Source: Campylorhamphus procurvoides (lineage: Eukaryota; Chordata; Aves; Passeriformes; Dendrocolaptidae). Taken from it: DNA of 64,000 bases. This document shows positions 35,595 through 48,628 of this stretch, piece by piece; positions within the stretch are counted from its first letter, which is position 1, and each line of letters opens with the position of its first letter. A model generated the notes under the pieces. The model was not told the DNA's origin. It saw only the letters and a program-made list of their open reading frames with translations, and ran no database searches. The translations under genes were made by a program, and so were the position numbers. The DNA is taken from contig WBMV01001243.1 of the NCBI GenBank assembly GCA_013396655.1, forward strand, positions 124,001 through 188,000, given 5' to 3'.

Positions 35595-36055
35595 TGTTCC
35601 TAAGATAGAAAGAAACCCGACATTGCGCGTTGCAGACCTGTTAGGGTGACAAGGGAAAGGAAAACTCAACGTAGGGCAAGGAGAAAATGGCTGACAGCCA
35701 TTTATTCAACTGAACATCAGCTTATATAGTGCCGGGAATAGAAGGATCTGGAAAAAGGGGCGGATCTGAGGGATTGACAAGGTAGGTCTGCCGTGCAATA
35801 GGGCAAGGAATAAGAGCTCCGCCTATGGGGAGTGGACATGGGAGGTACTAAGGGAGTGGTCAGCCCTATTTGGGGATGGCCTATGTGCCATTGCCAAGGG
35901 CGATCGGTGACCAATGGGAGCCCTACCTGAACCCGGGAGTTTTTTGACCAATGGGAGTGTGTAACCGGGGCGAGAACTGGGGTACAAACCAATCAGAACA
36001 TTTGTACTTATGCCTATTCTATTTCTAATCTAATACAACAATAAACTGCCTAACA
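35595..36055 (-). mobile_element. Endogenous retrovirus LTR, CpG-rich, minus strand
   Basis: Read on the minus strand it has U3-R-U5 order: CCAAT-type sites (plus-strand ccaat at 35911, 35948 and 35989), a TATA box (TATATAA, 35722-35728) and an AATAAA poly(A) signal (35701-35706) about 20 bases further on. The sense 5' end is TGTTAGGC (plus-strand 'gcctaaca' ending at 36055). The 3' end is either TTAGGAACA at 35595, used here because CpGs continue to about 35630, or CCCTAACA at 35639, which mirrors the 5' end exactly. CpGs are far denser than in the surroundings, suggesting a fairly recent insertion or one less exposed to methylation decay. No matching target duplication, primer site or coding region was found, so it is probably a solo LTR with uncertain edges. 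Confidence 0.75.
35701..35728 (-). promoter_or_regulatory. LTR TATA box and poly(A) signal
   Basis: On the minus strand, TATATAA at 35728-35722 is followed by AATAAA at 35706-35701. This close spacing is the compact promoter/terminator layout of avian retroviral LTRs. The same layout recurs in the LTR at 56.6 kb. Confidence 0.7.
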
Positions 36056-36837
36056 ATTAACTAATTGGCTGGTGGGTCTTCTTCCCGTTGTCTACCTACG
36101 ATCCCCAATCATCTTCAAACTGCCGTTGTCACTTCAGCTCTTGATCTTTCAGCGCTTCTGTTCTTTTGCCACAGCCAGTATGTCTCCTTAATCCCCACAC
36201 TACATAACACAGATCAGAAGTGGGTGACCTGTACTGTCACCCCATCATTCCCCTTCACTGGTAGCACTGCAGGAACAGGACTTCAGCATGCAATATGTAT
36301 TTATATTGTTCCACTTCATTAAGTATTTTCAGCAAGGCATTGGGAAAAGCCCTGTTGCAAGCCAGAAGAGAGTCCCATGCTCGTGTCCCAAGGATCTCCC
36401 ACTCTACTCTGGCCTCTGTTATAGGCTCCTCAGCAACAAGAAACTAAGGATCTTTCAGCGAACCCTCTACAGGCTAAGTTCTTCAGTTTAGCATTACACA
36501 GTGAAATAAATGAGGCCATACACAAAACCACACTATTTTCAGATGCCACTGAAATTATAATACTGTAGGTTCTGATTTACAAGGTTTTAAATCTTAACCC
36601 CTTGAGGAGGGAGAGGGAGTAGACATTTATATGCAACAGATCATTCTTGTCTTTTGCCATTAAGAGACTTTGCTGCTGTGAAATACACTCCAGGTTTTCA
36701 TGGGATCCTGATTAATAGCTTTTAGTCTTAATTTAAAGGTGCAGGGAGGAACTGTTACTAGTTGCACTGTTCACACAGCAAAGTGAAACACTCCAATTGT
36801 CAGTATATTGTATAAAATTAATTGGCTTGTTAACCTC
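36056..36837. other. DNA between two LTR-like segments
   Basis: The first hundred bases (to about 36156) keep raised CpG density ('cccgttg', 'tacgatcc', 'agcgctt') and might be a stub of retroviral internal sequence, but no protein similarity is seen. The remainder is ordinary AT-rich DNA with no gene. Confidence 0.4.
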
Positions 36838-36930
36838 TGTTGCCTTAAGGAAGGGGAAAAAACCTTTCCAAGACAACTTTATATGGGTAAAGCAGAGAAG
36901 AGTTCTTTACTTATAGGGTTTCGGGGTACA

Positions 36931-36983
36931 GAATATAAAGGAGTATAAAAGAGTATATAAAGTATAAAAGTATAAAAGAGTAC
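36931..36983. repeat. Degenerate 'agtataaaag' tandem
   Basis: Four or five imperfect copies of an 8-10 base unit (gtataaaa, gtatataaa). Read on either strand it gives several TATA-like sequences in a row. Confidence 0.8.
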
Positions 36984-37211
36984 AACACGTGTTGATAAGT
37001 AACAGATAGAAAAGACTGGTGCTAGGATGAACTCATGGCCTCAGGAATACCATGTGAGCTCTTCTCTAAGCACCACCGCTTCAAAACATGCAGAGTAAAT
37101 TAATCCAAAAGGTGTCCCTTTCATTTAATACCCGGCTGTTTCCAGCCAAACCCCCTAAGCCACTCTGCTATGTTTTACCTAAGGAAGCAAGGGACAACCC
37201 ATCCGTCCCAG

Positions 37212-37212
37212 N
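37212..37212. other. Single ambiguous base (N)
   Basis: Second N in the window. Unlike the one at 26333, the flanks do not repeat each other within what I can see by eye. Confidence 0.95.
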
Positions 37213-37470
37213 TCAATTATCATATCTAAAGGTCCCATCCAATCTAAGACATGTCCATGCCCAGAACTTCCCTTGGTTCCGCCTCATGGCACGCCTCTCT
37301 TAGAATTGAGTTGGAGGTCTTAAGACCCCTTTGCCTTATTGGAGCTTCTCCAAGGTTGCTGGGCTTTGTTTTCTTGTTTTGACTGACATGGTATCTAGTT
37401 GCCTTAGCTCTGGTACATGTTTTCCTTGTGCAGTGTTCCAGCTATTATCTGACCCTTAAGACAGCTAACA

Positions 37471-40400
37471 CAGGGTCAGAGGTTGTTAGCTATGCTATAA
37501 GTGAGAAGTATACCTAGAAGTATAAAAATCTACAAATTCGTGAAAGGCCTACAGCAACACTCAAACAAGGTAAAACATTAGGACCTAGGTGCATACATTT
37601 TCCTTCTTTGATACTACAGAAAAGTCACTCTTGTTGACATTGGGAGAGTTTTAAGGGGGAAAAAATATACATTAAAAAAGAAAAATATCCGTACCTAAAG
37701 CCAAGTGAGAAAACATGAGAAAGTGCAATGACTGTATTAGGGATGGCAGGTTGATTCCCTGACTGTGCTGGTGGGAGTGATGAGGGCACTCCAAACACCA
37801 GGCTCTGCTATTCCAAAGCAGGTGCAGATAAACCTTAGAAAATCCTTCTAAGGAAGCCTGCTGAAATCACAGTTTGTTCTCTCTCATGTGCCTGGATCTC
37901 ACCCTCAAACCCCAGGATACTTACTAGAGCCTGTAAGAGCTCAAGATTCTTTTTCTTGTGCTTTTCTTGGGAAGACAATAAATACCCAAACTGAAAATCT
38001 ACAGCAGAACTGTGAAGCCACTCTGTATTCTTAGTAGCTTTAAGAAGATATGCCTGGGTAGAAGATACACCCAAGCGTACCTTTTATGCCAGGATCTTCC
38101 ACATATAACACAAAAGTTATTATGAAATCTGTCAGCAAATAGGTGATCCCACTGTTTGTTTAGTTATTCCTGTGTTCATCTCCTGGTCTATCAACAGGGA
38201 AGAAGCAATTGGCTCTTACTGTTAGTGTAAGCAATTTCAACTGTGGAACAAATAAGCATTTTAAAACTAAGTCTTTAAATAAGGAATCACTGTAATGAGG
38301 TAATTTGTGTGTTGACAATGCTCAGACTTCATCCTGGCGCTTTTAGGTGCACAAAAAGTGGTCTGGCTCAGATTTCAGTACACTCTTTGTGACAGTGCTC
38401 ATTTCTCCTGGGTGTGTATTGCATTGTAACATATCTCACCACATGCATGAAAAGATAAGGCAAGAGATAAAAAAGTATGTTATTACAATTCCTGGAACAA
38501 CATGCAATAGCTGACCCTCAATAGTAAGACTAATGTCCAAGAGGGAGTGATAGCTAGACCATAAATAGCCGTTTTGGACAGGATTAATGGCCGTGTGTTC
38601 AGATGATGGATAAAAGGACAAGTGCAGGCTTGTGTGGGGTGCTAGTTGGGCAGCAGTACAAAGAAGAGCCACACTTAGCATCATTACAGCCCAGACAGGT
38701 TCATAGTTGGTCGTTCTCATGCATGCAGGAAAAAGACAGTCTCTGTGCCAAAGAGGCTTTCCATTTCTGACATTTCACAGCATGTGCCATCAGACAGCTC
38801 CAGGCAGAGAGTGGGAAGGTTATTAGCAGTGACTGGTAGAGTTTAGACAGCTGTTGCTTTACACTGTCTTTCTGAAAGATCCACACTTGTAGAGAATATT
38901 ATCTCCAAAGCACTGATCAAGAATGCATCTGCGGGGAATTGAACTTCAAATATACAAAAGGTTACAGCAAAGAGGAAACAAACTGCCTGTACTCATGTCC
39001 ATTATGGAACAGACCAGACTGAGGGGGCATGCTGCAGCAAGCTAGCTGGATACAAGCTGGACATCATGAGAAGCTCTTCAGGAGCAAGCATAGTGAAGTT
39101 CTGGAACAACTCACCTGCAAATGCTGCCTGCAAAGCCTTGTGTGGAGGGATGGCAACAAAAGTTAACCCAGCTTGTCACAGTGAGAGGAGATGGACACAG
39201 TGACCTCCTGAGGGTCTTTCCAGACTTCCGCGTTTTCAGACATTTCACAGGCAGTAAAACCCCACAGATATTAGAATTATACATTGTTAATAGTTACACA
39301 CATCTTCAAGTCAAATCAGAAACAGAAAGTTTGCCTCAGGGAAGTTTCCCAGAATGTGCATGCTTGACTTCTGCATACCTCAAATGGCTGCATACTTGGA
39401 AGGATTGTGTTGTACCTCTACCTCCTCACAATATGTTGAAACAATTCTTTTCTCTGGTCTCTGTGGAGATACCAGGTCTCTCCTATGTTCTCTACTTAGT
39501 CCACAAAGGCATCAGCTAGCTTGCATGCCCAGGGAGAGTAACTTCAGACCTCTGGCAGGTATTGAAGATAACTGGCAAATGTTTTGCCTGGACTATGTAC
39601 TCCTCTACAACTTAATAGAGACAATTTAACTAGCATTACTTCTTGGTGAGAAATTTTCATCTTTTGATAAATAGTCATTATCAAAGCAGATCAAGTGGCA
39701 AGTTTTTGGAAAGTACACAGCAAAAATCATTTTGGGGAAGAACATTTTTGATTTTATAAGCAGCTAAAGCTAAGCAAAGGGTCTGAAGGGAATGCTGTTC
39801 CCTACCATAAGCAGGAGAAAAGGAGAAATTTAAAGCAAGAAGAACTTCCAGGGAAAGACCAGAGACATTGCTGATAGGAATACTCTAAGGGGTCAGGACC
39901 AGAACATGGCACTGAAGCCTTGCTGAAATTATTACATGTATTTCAGTTTTCTTGAGAATTTGAAACAATCCTTGACCAGATATTTTTTTAAAGAAAGCCT
40001 TGTTAATTGAGACACTTTTTTCAGTGCTAATGAAAACGCCTTCATGATTAATTCAATATCCTGATATTTGAAGAGCACTGCTGTTGTGGTATTACATAGC
40101 TATTACAGAAAATTAACACTTCAGGACAGATGGTTCAGTGGTGTTGATGAGTAACAATTAAGCCCAGTCATTAAGGGCTCTTCTGATCATTGAAGTCGTC
40201 CACTGAAGACATGTATATGAAAAGTTGGTATGACTTTTTTTCTGCTAACAATATCTTCATAGAGTTTCTAGACAACCTTTTCTATCTTTAGAAGGCTTAA
40301 TTTAAGGGGCCATATTTGAATTATGACTTTTGATTCTCTTTCCAAAATGTTAAATAATTTTAGAAAAAGTTTCCTCTCTTAACCTAGAGATGCAAAGTAC

Positions 40401-41117
40401 TGTTCATCATTGAAGACTGTTTCATTATATCTCACTGTTAAATTTCTGATTTTGAATAACCAGATGAACCACGCCTTTAAAATTTTGTATCATAGGAACT
40501 CCATAAAGTCACACTGAAAAGTGTCCCAACTCCATCTTCAAAAGGTACAAATGTGTTGCTATTTCAGTACAATATAGTTTTGGGTAATCTGTGAAGAAAG
40601 ATAACTAACATGGATGGTTTAATGAACAAAGTAATTTGATATTTTCTCAGTAGAAGAAGAGAAGGATGATTGAAATGTCACATTAAACAGATGACAGTGA
40701 CTTTATATACAGTAAGATCTGTCAGATTAAAAGAGTGATGGGGTGATATCACAACTGCGCCCTATGAAGAGGAAACCAGTTGGTGATAGGCCTGACACTA
40801 GCCTGCTTGAAATGTTGCATGCCCCATACAAGACTTCATTTACTTTCTGTAACACACATCTCAGGTTCTACACTCAAACCATATATGGTGGATATGTTGG
40901 GTGGGATATGATCATCCCACTTGCAGTAGGGTGTGGAGTAGAAATCCCTCCATGTGTTGGATGCATTGCCTGTCTGTGGTTCTTTGAAAGAAATGCCTCT
41001 TGGGAGCAGGGAGAAGGTAGTGTATGGCCAGGGTGTTACGTCCCTTGTTGTGCAAAAACCACAAATTACACTGGGGATATGATGGAGCTGAACAAAACCT
41101 TAGAGGGTCATTACAGT
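37471..41117. other. Unique non-coding stretch
   Basis: No gene or repeat was recognised. The 161-codon plus-strand frame at 40743-41228 runs into the antisense CR1 and has no domain, so it is taken as chance. 40020-40210 is AT-rich and motif-dense ('gagtaacaattaagcccag', 'tcattaagggct') and could be regulatory. Confidence 0.5.
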
Positions 41118-42045
41118 CATAAAATCATAGAATGGTTTGGGTTGGAAGGGACCTTTAAAAGTCATCTAGTCCAATCTGCCTGCAGTGAGCAGGGTCACTT
41201 TCCACTAGACCAGGTTACCCTAACCTGAGTTTGAATGTTTCCAGAGGTGGGGAATCCACCACCACTTTGAGCAGCGGGACACTGGTGTTCTAGGGTCTTG
41301 CTGCCCTCATCATAATAAAGCTTCTTCCCTATATGTAGTCTGAATCTATTCTTCTTGTTTAAAACCATTACCCGCTGTGCTATCACAAGGGGTCCTACTA
41401 AAAAAGTCTGTCCCCATCTTTCTTCTAGGCCCCCTTTAGATACTGGAAGGTGGTATAAGACCTTTCTGGAGCCTTCTTTTCTCCATACTGAACAACCCCT
41501 GCTCTTTCATCCTGTCCTTATAGGAGAGGTGCTTTACCTCATCATTTCTGTGTCCCTAACTGGACTCCTTGTAACAGCCCTGTAACAGGCCAATGTCCTT
41601 CCTGTGCCAGGGACCCCAGAGCTGGATGCTGCATTCCAGGTGGGGTCTCAACAGAGTGGAGTGGAAGAGTAGCAATACCTCTCTGGAACAGCTGTCCATG
41701 CTTCTTTTGACACAGCCCAGGATTCTGGATGGCAAGCTCACCTTGCTGGATCATGTCCAGCCTCACGTCTACCAGTACCAGGAGTGTTTTTCTGCAGGAC
41801 TGCTCTCAATCCCTTCATTCCCCAGCCTGTATTGATTGCAGTGTTTGTCTCAGCCTTGCACTTGGCCTTATTAAACTTTCTGAGGCTCCCATGGGCACAA
41901 ATCCTGAGCTTGGCCAGTCCCTGTGGATCACATCCTGCCCCTTAGGTGTGTCAACCTTACTGCTCATCTTGGTGGTTTCTGCAAACTTGTTGAGGACGCA
42001 ATTGATTTGACTGCCCGTTCCCTTCACCAAGATCTGCAATAAGCC
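41118..42045 (-). mobile_element. CR1 LINE, 5'-truncated, RT C-terminus plus 3' UTR
   Basis: The plus-strand left edge 'aaaatcatagaatggtttgg' followed by 'gttggaagggacctttaaaa' is the reverse complement of the CR1 3' terminus. Reading rightwards the element passes through the 3' UTR and then back into ORF2: antisense RPHLECSIQLWG near 41650, then VLNKFAETTKM and VDTPKGQDVIHRD near 41960-42010, matching the CR1 FADDTKL region. The DD of FADDTKL has decayed to ET and frames are broken. At about 930 bases it is the longest CR1 here once the assembly duplication is discounted. Confidence 0.93.
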
Positions 42046-45000
42046 AGCCAGCTGGAGGGTACAGCCAAGGCAGTGATCACAGCATTTATGTCTCGAAAAT
42101 GTATGTATACAGGGAAAGAAATCACTTAATTTGGTTGTGGTAGTAGGCTTGAAGTGCAATAAATGGGCTGAGCACTGAGGCCTTTGGAGAAACGGTCTTC
42201 AAACAAGACACAGCTGGGAGTACCCTTGCAAGCCAAACACTGCTGCATAGTGGCAGTATGTTAAAGAGACATGCTGAAACAAATCTTCATCAGAGACATG
42301 CCCTGCTCACACTCTCTGTCAAATGAGGAAAAGCAGAGCATTTCTTGTAGCTGCTTGCACAGGTCATGGAGAGAACAGTAGAGTTACAAGGTCTTGAGCA
42401 GAGATGGTGGTGGTAAGACCAGGTTGAACTGCATGCTCTCTAGCATGCCCCTTGATGAAAGATGGAAGTTTAGACTCAAGGGTTCCTCTGTGCCATGTGT
42501 GCTGGAAATGACACAAAAAACCGCTGAAGTAAGACGTGTGAGTACAAAGCTGAGTGAAATATCCATTCAGATATTTACAGAGATAGAGCAGAATCACAAT
42601 TGCTTCACAGATGATAATGGCTATACATTCCTAACTTTCTGCTGAGAGTCTATAGCCTACAACAGGGTCACATTAACCCATTGCTCTCCTCTCCCCAAAT
42701 AAAAGAATACAGGATACAGAGAGAACAAAAAGCATGCTAAATATCTGACTTGGGCTTAGCTATTATCCTCCTTCCTACATAATAACCTCCTCTATTTATA
42801 TTCACATCTATATTTAATGCTCACTGAAGACTACAGACTTGTGTTTGATGTTCAGCTGAAGACATGATTCATCAAAATCCTCATTTTTAGTAATGGAAAA
42901 AGACTGTGGTAGGAAAAAAACAGATGAGTGCTTTTCATCTTGGTAGCCATGTAACCTTTTTGTGAACTTGGAGAGTTGTACAAAGAATGGTAGTCTTAGC
43001 CTATCATGGGTGATTCACAAAGTCTTCTGAATGCTGCATGATCTCTCCTAGAAGTATTTGATCTCTCCTTCTTCAAAGAATGTTCATTAAAAATAGACAG
43101 CAAATCACCCATTCCTTGACCTACCATGTCTGTTGTTGTTTTTAACATGAGATGTAAAAAACATTCTATTTATTATAAGAAGTCTTTGAAAAAACAGATG
43201 TTATCATTTCTATGTCTGTAGTCACAAGAATGAAAAACAAGGATCACACGTCAATTATTAACTTGTTTTTCATGCTCTACGCTGCAGCCAGAGCCATCAG
43301 TGCTGATTCCCAGCCAGGTGGTCAGAGGAGAGCACGGCACTCCCTTCCCAGCTATCAACATGAACTGTTTGAGAGCAACCTACTCCAGGGTCACTGAATG
43401 CAAACAACTGCATCTCTGATATCAACTCACCACAAAATAAACTACTGTTCTTTCTCACAATACAATTGGAGCATCAGACTGTTTTCTGTCATGGAACATA
43501 CATGCTAGGCTAGGTCTCCTATACATACTGACAAGAGAATGTGAATGTACTTGGGATAAAAGTATTTCTACATGCAGAGCTAGTTGTTAGACATTATTCA
43601 GCTACAACTTTATAAATATCTTCGCACAAAAATAGATTTACCTCCCTCTTTTTCAAACTAGCTGACTTCCCCTAAAATAACTAACATCAGCCTATTAGAG
43701 ATCAGACATAGCTGGGTTAGATGATACTATAATTTAAGAATATAACTTAACATGAACTTGTAATTCCAATGTGAAAGATTGAAATTCCACTGGGATCTCT
43801 CAATTCCTTAAATTGAAGTTATTTTCATTCATCAGAATGCGTTCTTCACAGAAATAAGAAACTGACCTCAAAATTTACAGTTTTGTTCGGATTAAAAACC
43901 CCTTTAATTTCTGGAAAAGGAAAAGCATGGAACTTCATCTCTCTTCCTGCCTTCCCCAAAGGAGCTTTAGTCAAAGGGCTGAGCAAGGAATACAAAGACT
44001 TGGCTGAAACTGCACCTCCATGGGGGTGAAGCCAAACCAGGAGTGGTGTGGATGCCTGAAGCACTAACCCTGAAAGAGGCAGGTGACTTAGACAGGTCCA
44101 TCTGATAACCTCAATCACTCCTGGGCACCTTTTGCTTCTGCAAAATCACTCCTAGGGTCCAAAACATCCTGGAGCTGCCCAGGAACTGGCACCAAGCTTT
44201 CAAATGCATCTCCTTCTGGGAGGAAAATGGAGCAGAGCCTCACTCCTGAATGCCTGATGTGGTGATGGGCAGGGCAGAGGGCACACACACAGGCATATCA
44301 TCCTGCTGCTGGAAAGCTGTGCCCAGGAGCACAGCAATCTGAGCCCCCAACCTTCTGTCTCTGCCACCTGGGAGCATTTTGAAAAGTGTGCCCATACAGC
44401 CAAGCCCTCAGACTGCATCATGTGTCCCCCCTCTTCATATCAATTCCCAATTTTGCAACATCTGCAAATGTGCAAGTCTCCCAGAAAGTCAGGCTGTGAC
44501 CTCTGTCTGATCCAAGCATCACTCCCTCCATCTGCCTTCCACTTGCACTGAGCAGGAAAAGTCATTTCTGCCTAACATGTCAGCTGCAGCTCAATGCTAG
44601 TCCTGGCCCCTCCTTTGTCCTCCCTCCCTCTTCTTCCTCCCATCAGGGGCCCCATTCCTCACACAGCCCCTCAGCTGCAACAAGTTGGCTGGTTGGGATG
44701 GGTGCAACTGGATTCTAGGACCAACCTGAGTTAAGCTGGTTTGTTCTGCTGAGCTGGCGTTTGAGCAGCTGGTTTTGTGACTACTTGCTGCCCAACAGAT
44801 CCAGAAAAAGGAGAGCAGGAGGTCAGTGCTGCTATCTCTGGCTCTACTGCCAAAAGCAGCCTTATCCACATCTAGCTCCAGTGACACCATTAACTGAGAC
44901 ATCTGGGACTAGGTGCCTCATGCAATATTTCAGTTTCTTTGTCACTTTACATAGATCCTTATGCAACACAGTGGAGGGGGGCTGGCATGGTGTCCCATTT

Positions 45001-48000
45001 GCATGCATATACTGTGTCTCTGGACTTCTTATCAAAAAGTATGACATTTTTTACATATTTTCTCCTCTTTCCAGCAGCCTTACTTACCTCCTCCCTTTCT
45101 CTTGCCATCACTGCCTGCATGCCTGACTAGTGGGGCATAGGACCCAGTATCCAAGTGCTTTAGAAAGATTCAGGAGGGGATCCAGGTGATGCAGCACAAC
45201 ACTGGATGGCTGTGCCAAAATCAAGGAGGTAACAGGTTCTCCCTTCCATGGCCATGGGTATGACAGCACTGCATAAAGGAAAATCTGGTCCATGCAACCC
45301 AGAAAATCTTTCCCCAGACACATGAAGAGACTAAAACCAGAAAGGCAGATCACGTGCAGCTATGTTTTCCTGCTATCACCAGTCTTCCCCGCATCCCTAT
45401 TTAGGAATGATGATTGAAACATTTCCCTCCTTGTTATTCCTGCATTATAGTTGTTTGTAAATGTCATTTTTTCTTTAATTACCACTTCCTACACATGCAT
45501 GAGAACGATAGGATAAAGAACAATACAACATTGCAATTGAATTACAAAAGCATTGCACACAACTATTCTATTAACTTCATAGCAGTGATGTGGTATAAAA
45601 TGCAAAGTGAAGAAAAGAGGGTAGTAATTTGTTTATAAATATCTTAGTTAGGTGGAGCAAATGCCATATTGCTTGAGAAAAGAAAACCATTGATTGCAAA
45701 GCATGCCTTCTAGCATGGATTTCATAGGCCAAAATGTAGTTAATAAAACTACCTTTATGATTTTTATTACATCCTTTTAGCATAAACAGCTAATAACCAA
45801 TTTGCATTAATGGTATTGGCACAAATGTAAATTAGTGTCTTTTTGTTTGTATTGCTGAAGTGCAGTTCTCTTGCCAGACAATTGTATTTGGCCATTTCAT
45901 TAACTGGAGAGATCTAAGGAACAGATACAGTCCCAGAGGCTGCTCAAGGAATATTCATTCAGAAAAGAAATTGCACTGCACATCTCCTTACCACCTGGGC
46001 CTCAAAAAGAGCACATGTTCTTTTCTCACCCAGGCCTGTTCCTCCATCATGCATGTTGGCATTAGAGGGACCACACTTCAAGCAGGCTGGAGCTGCCTCA
46101 AATCAGGTTTAGAAACAAGGCTTTCCAGCCTCACGCAGCATTTCAAGATTTCATCTGCTTTCCTGTTCTAAGTCACGAGCAGCAAGGCCTTGGGGAACAG
46201 GTTGCCACTGACCCTGACAAGGAGACCCCAGGAGTACAAGGTCATTCACTTACAAGAGGGGACTTGTGCTTACAGAGACACAGCAGCTCCACTGCGAATG
46301 AGGCCAGTCAACACTCAGAAAATAGACTGCCTCTTCCATAACAGGGTTCAGATCTCCTCTGCTAGCAAATACTTTCCCACTCCTGACTATTTAGAACACC
46401 CTTCTCTTCTCCATGGTGAAATGGTTCTCCTGCAGCTGAGAGACACACATCATATTTTCTTCAGCACTGTAAGTGATAGAGAACATTGCACGGGATTTAC
46501 ACCACCACTTTTCCCCTTCTCCCAGGTGATGGCTTTCCTACTTGACACCAAGAAAAAGGGATGTCTGTAATGTAATAATCTTTACTGGGGTAAATGGCAG
46601 GTGGACAAAGGAGCCTTTATAACCTATTCTATCAATGTTTCTGCAATTCAAAGATCACATGTAAATGTTGGCAAATTACTGTCAAGGCACTTGAAATACA
46701 CAAAATCTTGTCTGCAGTAGAAACAGAGGTTTTGCATTTCAGGCCTCATTCATCTGGGGCCTTTCATATTCAGAAGGTCTCTCTTTCGTCATGCTATGCA
46801 GGCAGCTACTGTATATACTGAAAGCCAATTTTCCCATATAGTTAAGAGTGCTGCTGGAAGAACAATAAATCATTAACCTATTTCTGATTTCATTACCCTT
46901 TATATTATATTGATACAAAAGTATCCATTCCTTTCATCTGCTTGTTTCTTAGATGAAGACTAGAAGAAAGGCTTCTTCTCTTCATACAAATTGGCAGTAA
47001 GCTGTTTTCCTTTCATTAATACAAAAGGGAACAGACATTTTCTACAGCATGAGGACTCTGAAAGAGGAATGCATATATTGGTTGTATATTGTTTTGTTTC
47101 CAAGCATGCAATACACTGGGCTAAATTTTGCTGCTGCTAACACCAGTATAATATCTCCAGAAAATCCCTGATGAACACAGAGTAGATTTTTACCTTCTGA
47201 ACATGACAAGCCATTTTAAATAATCATTATGTAAATACACATATGTACATGTTGACCACAGTGCCCTCTTAACCCCATCATGAGCAATGTCATTTTTGCA
47301 GATCAGCAGAATTACAGTAGTTCTCACACTTGTACTCATACTGCACTACTATATAACAGAATAACTTCAATAGAAGTTTGTAAAATTCTGTTCATGCAAC
47401 ACTAATGTAAATAAAGTCAGAAACAGGCTTTGTGACCTCTGGGTTCTCTTGCCCGCTACATGGAGAGAACATAATGAACTAAGCAAACATAGTAGATGAG
47501 ACAACCCTACCCCCATAGCATACAAATACTAATGCAATTAACAACATGAACATTACTAGATGAGTGTTATGAATTACCAAGACTTAAGAGTAGTAGAAGA
47601 GGAGAATCACTTCCCTGGAGATCTGGCACCAGGAGGCAGAACCCATCAAGGGAGATCAGGGTTCAAACTTGTTCTGGTTTGGCAATTAATTACCGTCTGA
47701 TTGCAATTTGGTGGACTAAGTGAAATACTTGGTGGTTTTACTTCCATGCTTCAATTCCTATGCAACAAGACCAATGCTACAGCTGGGTCATGTGACTCTC
47801 TTGCATATTATGACCCATAAAAATACCAAACTGAGCTAATTATGATTCATGTTAAATTTATACCATCCAATCCAAATCCCATTATCGGAATATAAAGATT
47901 CCCAAGGGGTTCTACAGGGTTTGGATCAGAGCTACAGTGAAAAATGCCAAGTTCATAAGGCCAAAATTAGCTGACTTCACCAGTGCAATTTTGGCACGAC

Positions 48001-48628
48001 TCTACTGAAGTCTGTGAGGCTACTCTGATTTATGAGAACCTGAGAGAAGAATTTAACCATTAGTGGTTTGTGCTGGAATACAGTGTGTTTCTCATTTTAC
48101 AGCAGCCCTAAAGATTTTGGCTTTCTTTTCGGTTTTTTATTAAACCCTAATTAATTTTTCTTTCAACTGTGGCTGTTACATGTTCTCCTGATAATTTTTC
48201 AGAGGTAAGATACCCCATTTAATGAGTTCATGAATTCTTCCACTGAAAGTATTGGGTACAATCTATAATGTGACAGGAAAGCTAACATAGTCTTTGAGCC
48301 AAATTCAGGTCTTACTCACACTTCAGGGGGATTCTATGCTCACTTGACATCAATAATATTGCCTAAGAGGAAATGAGAGAGGGATTTGATCAATTATACA
48401 AGTATAAATTTTACAGAACCAGCTTGAAAGTGACAGAAATAATCATTAATTAAGATTAATGGGTAGATTCTAGTGTACAGAAATAATTATTTACTATATC
48501 CCTTTAGAGGCAAGAATGGGAGTACAAAAAATGAAGGATCACAAGATCTACAAGCTGGTATGAAGTAGTGTGTTTAGGAATATGTGGCTATTAATAAACT
48601 CATAGCCAGTATTTCAGTATGAATAATA
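42046..48628. other. Long unique non-coding stretch
   Basis: No gene was recognised. A GC-richer patch runs at about 44120-44900. 45780-45910 is AT-rich and dense in recognisable transcription-factor cores. The 126-codon frame at 46190-46570 has no domain. A weak combined acceptor/donor signal occurs at about 48190-48210. Confidence 0.55.

Larger units (their letters stand above)
36838..37470 (-). mobile_element. Possible ERV LTR, minus strand, containing an N
   Basis: The minus-strand reading starts 'tgttagctgtcttaaggg' (ending at 37470 on the plus strand) and ends 'ccttaaggcaaca' (36838), giving TGTT...AACA ends. Within it lie TATA-like sequence repeats (36931-36983) and a few CpGs in the would-be U3. 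A clear AATAAA is absent and no target duplication was found. An N at 37212 interrupts it, and a CR1-terminus-like snippet ('aaggtcccatccaatctaag') follows at 37230. It could equally be unrelated unique DNA. Confidence 0.35.

Noticed and set aside
37225..37260. CR1 terminus-like snippet 'aaggtcccatccaatctaag'
   Set aside because: Only about 35 bases, with no upstream CR1 body and next to an N. Could be chance or a misjoin.
40743..41228. 161-codon plus-strand open frame
   Set aside because: The last third lies in antisense CR1 3' UTR and the rest shows no domain or compositional sign of coding.
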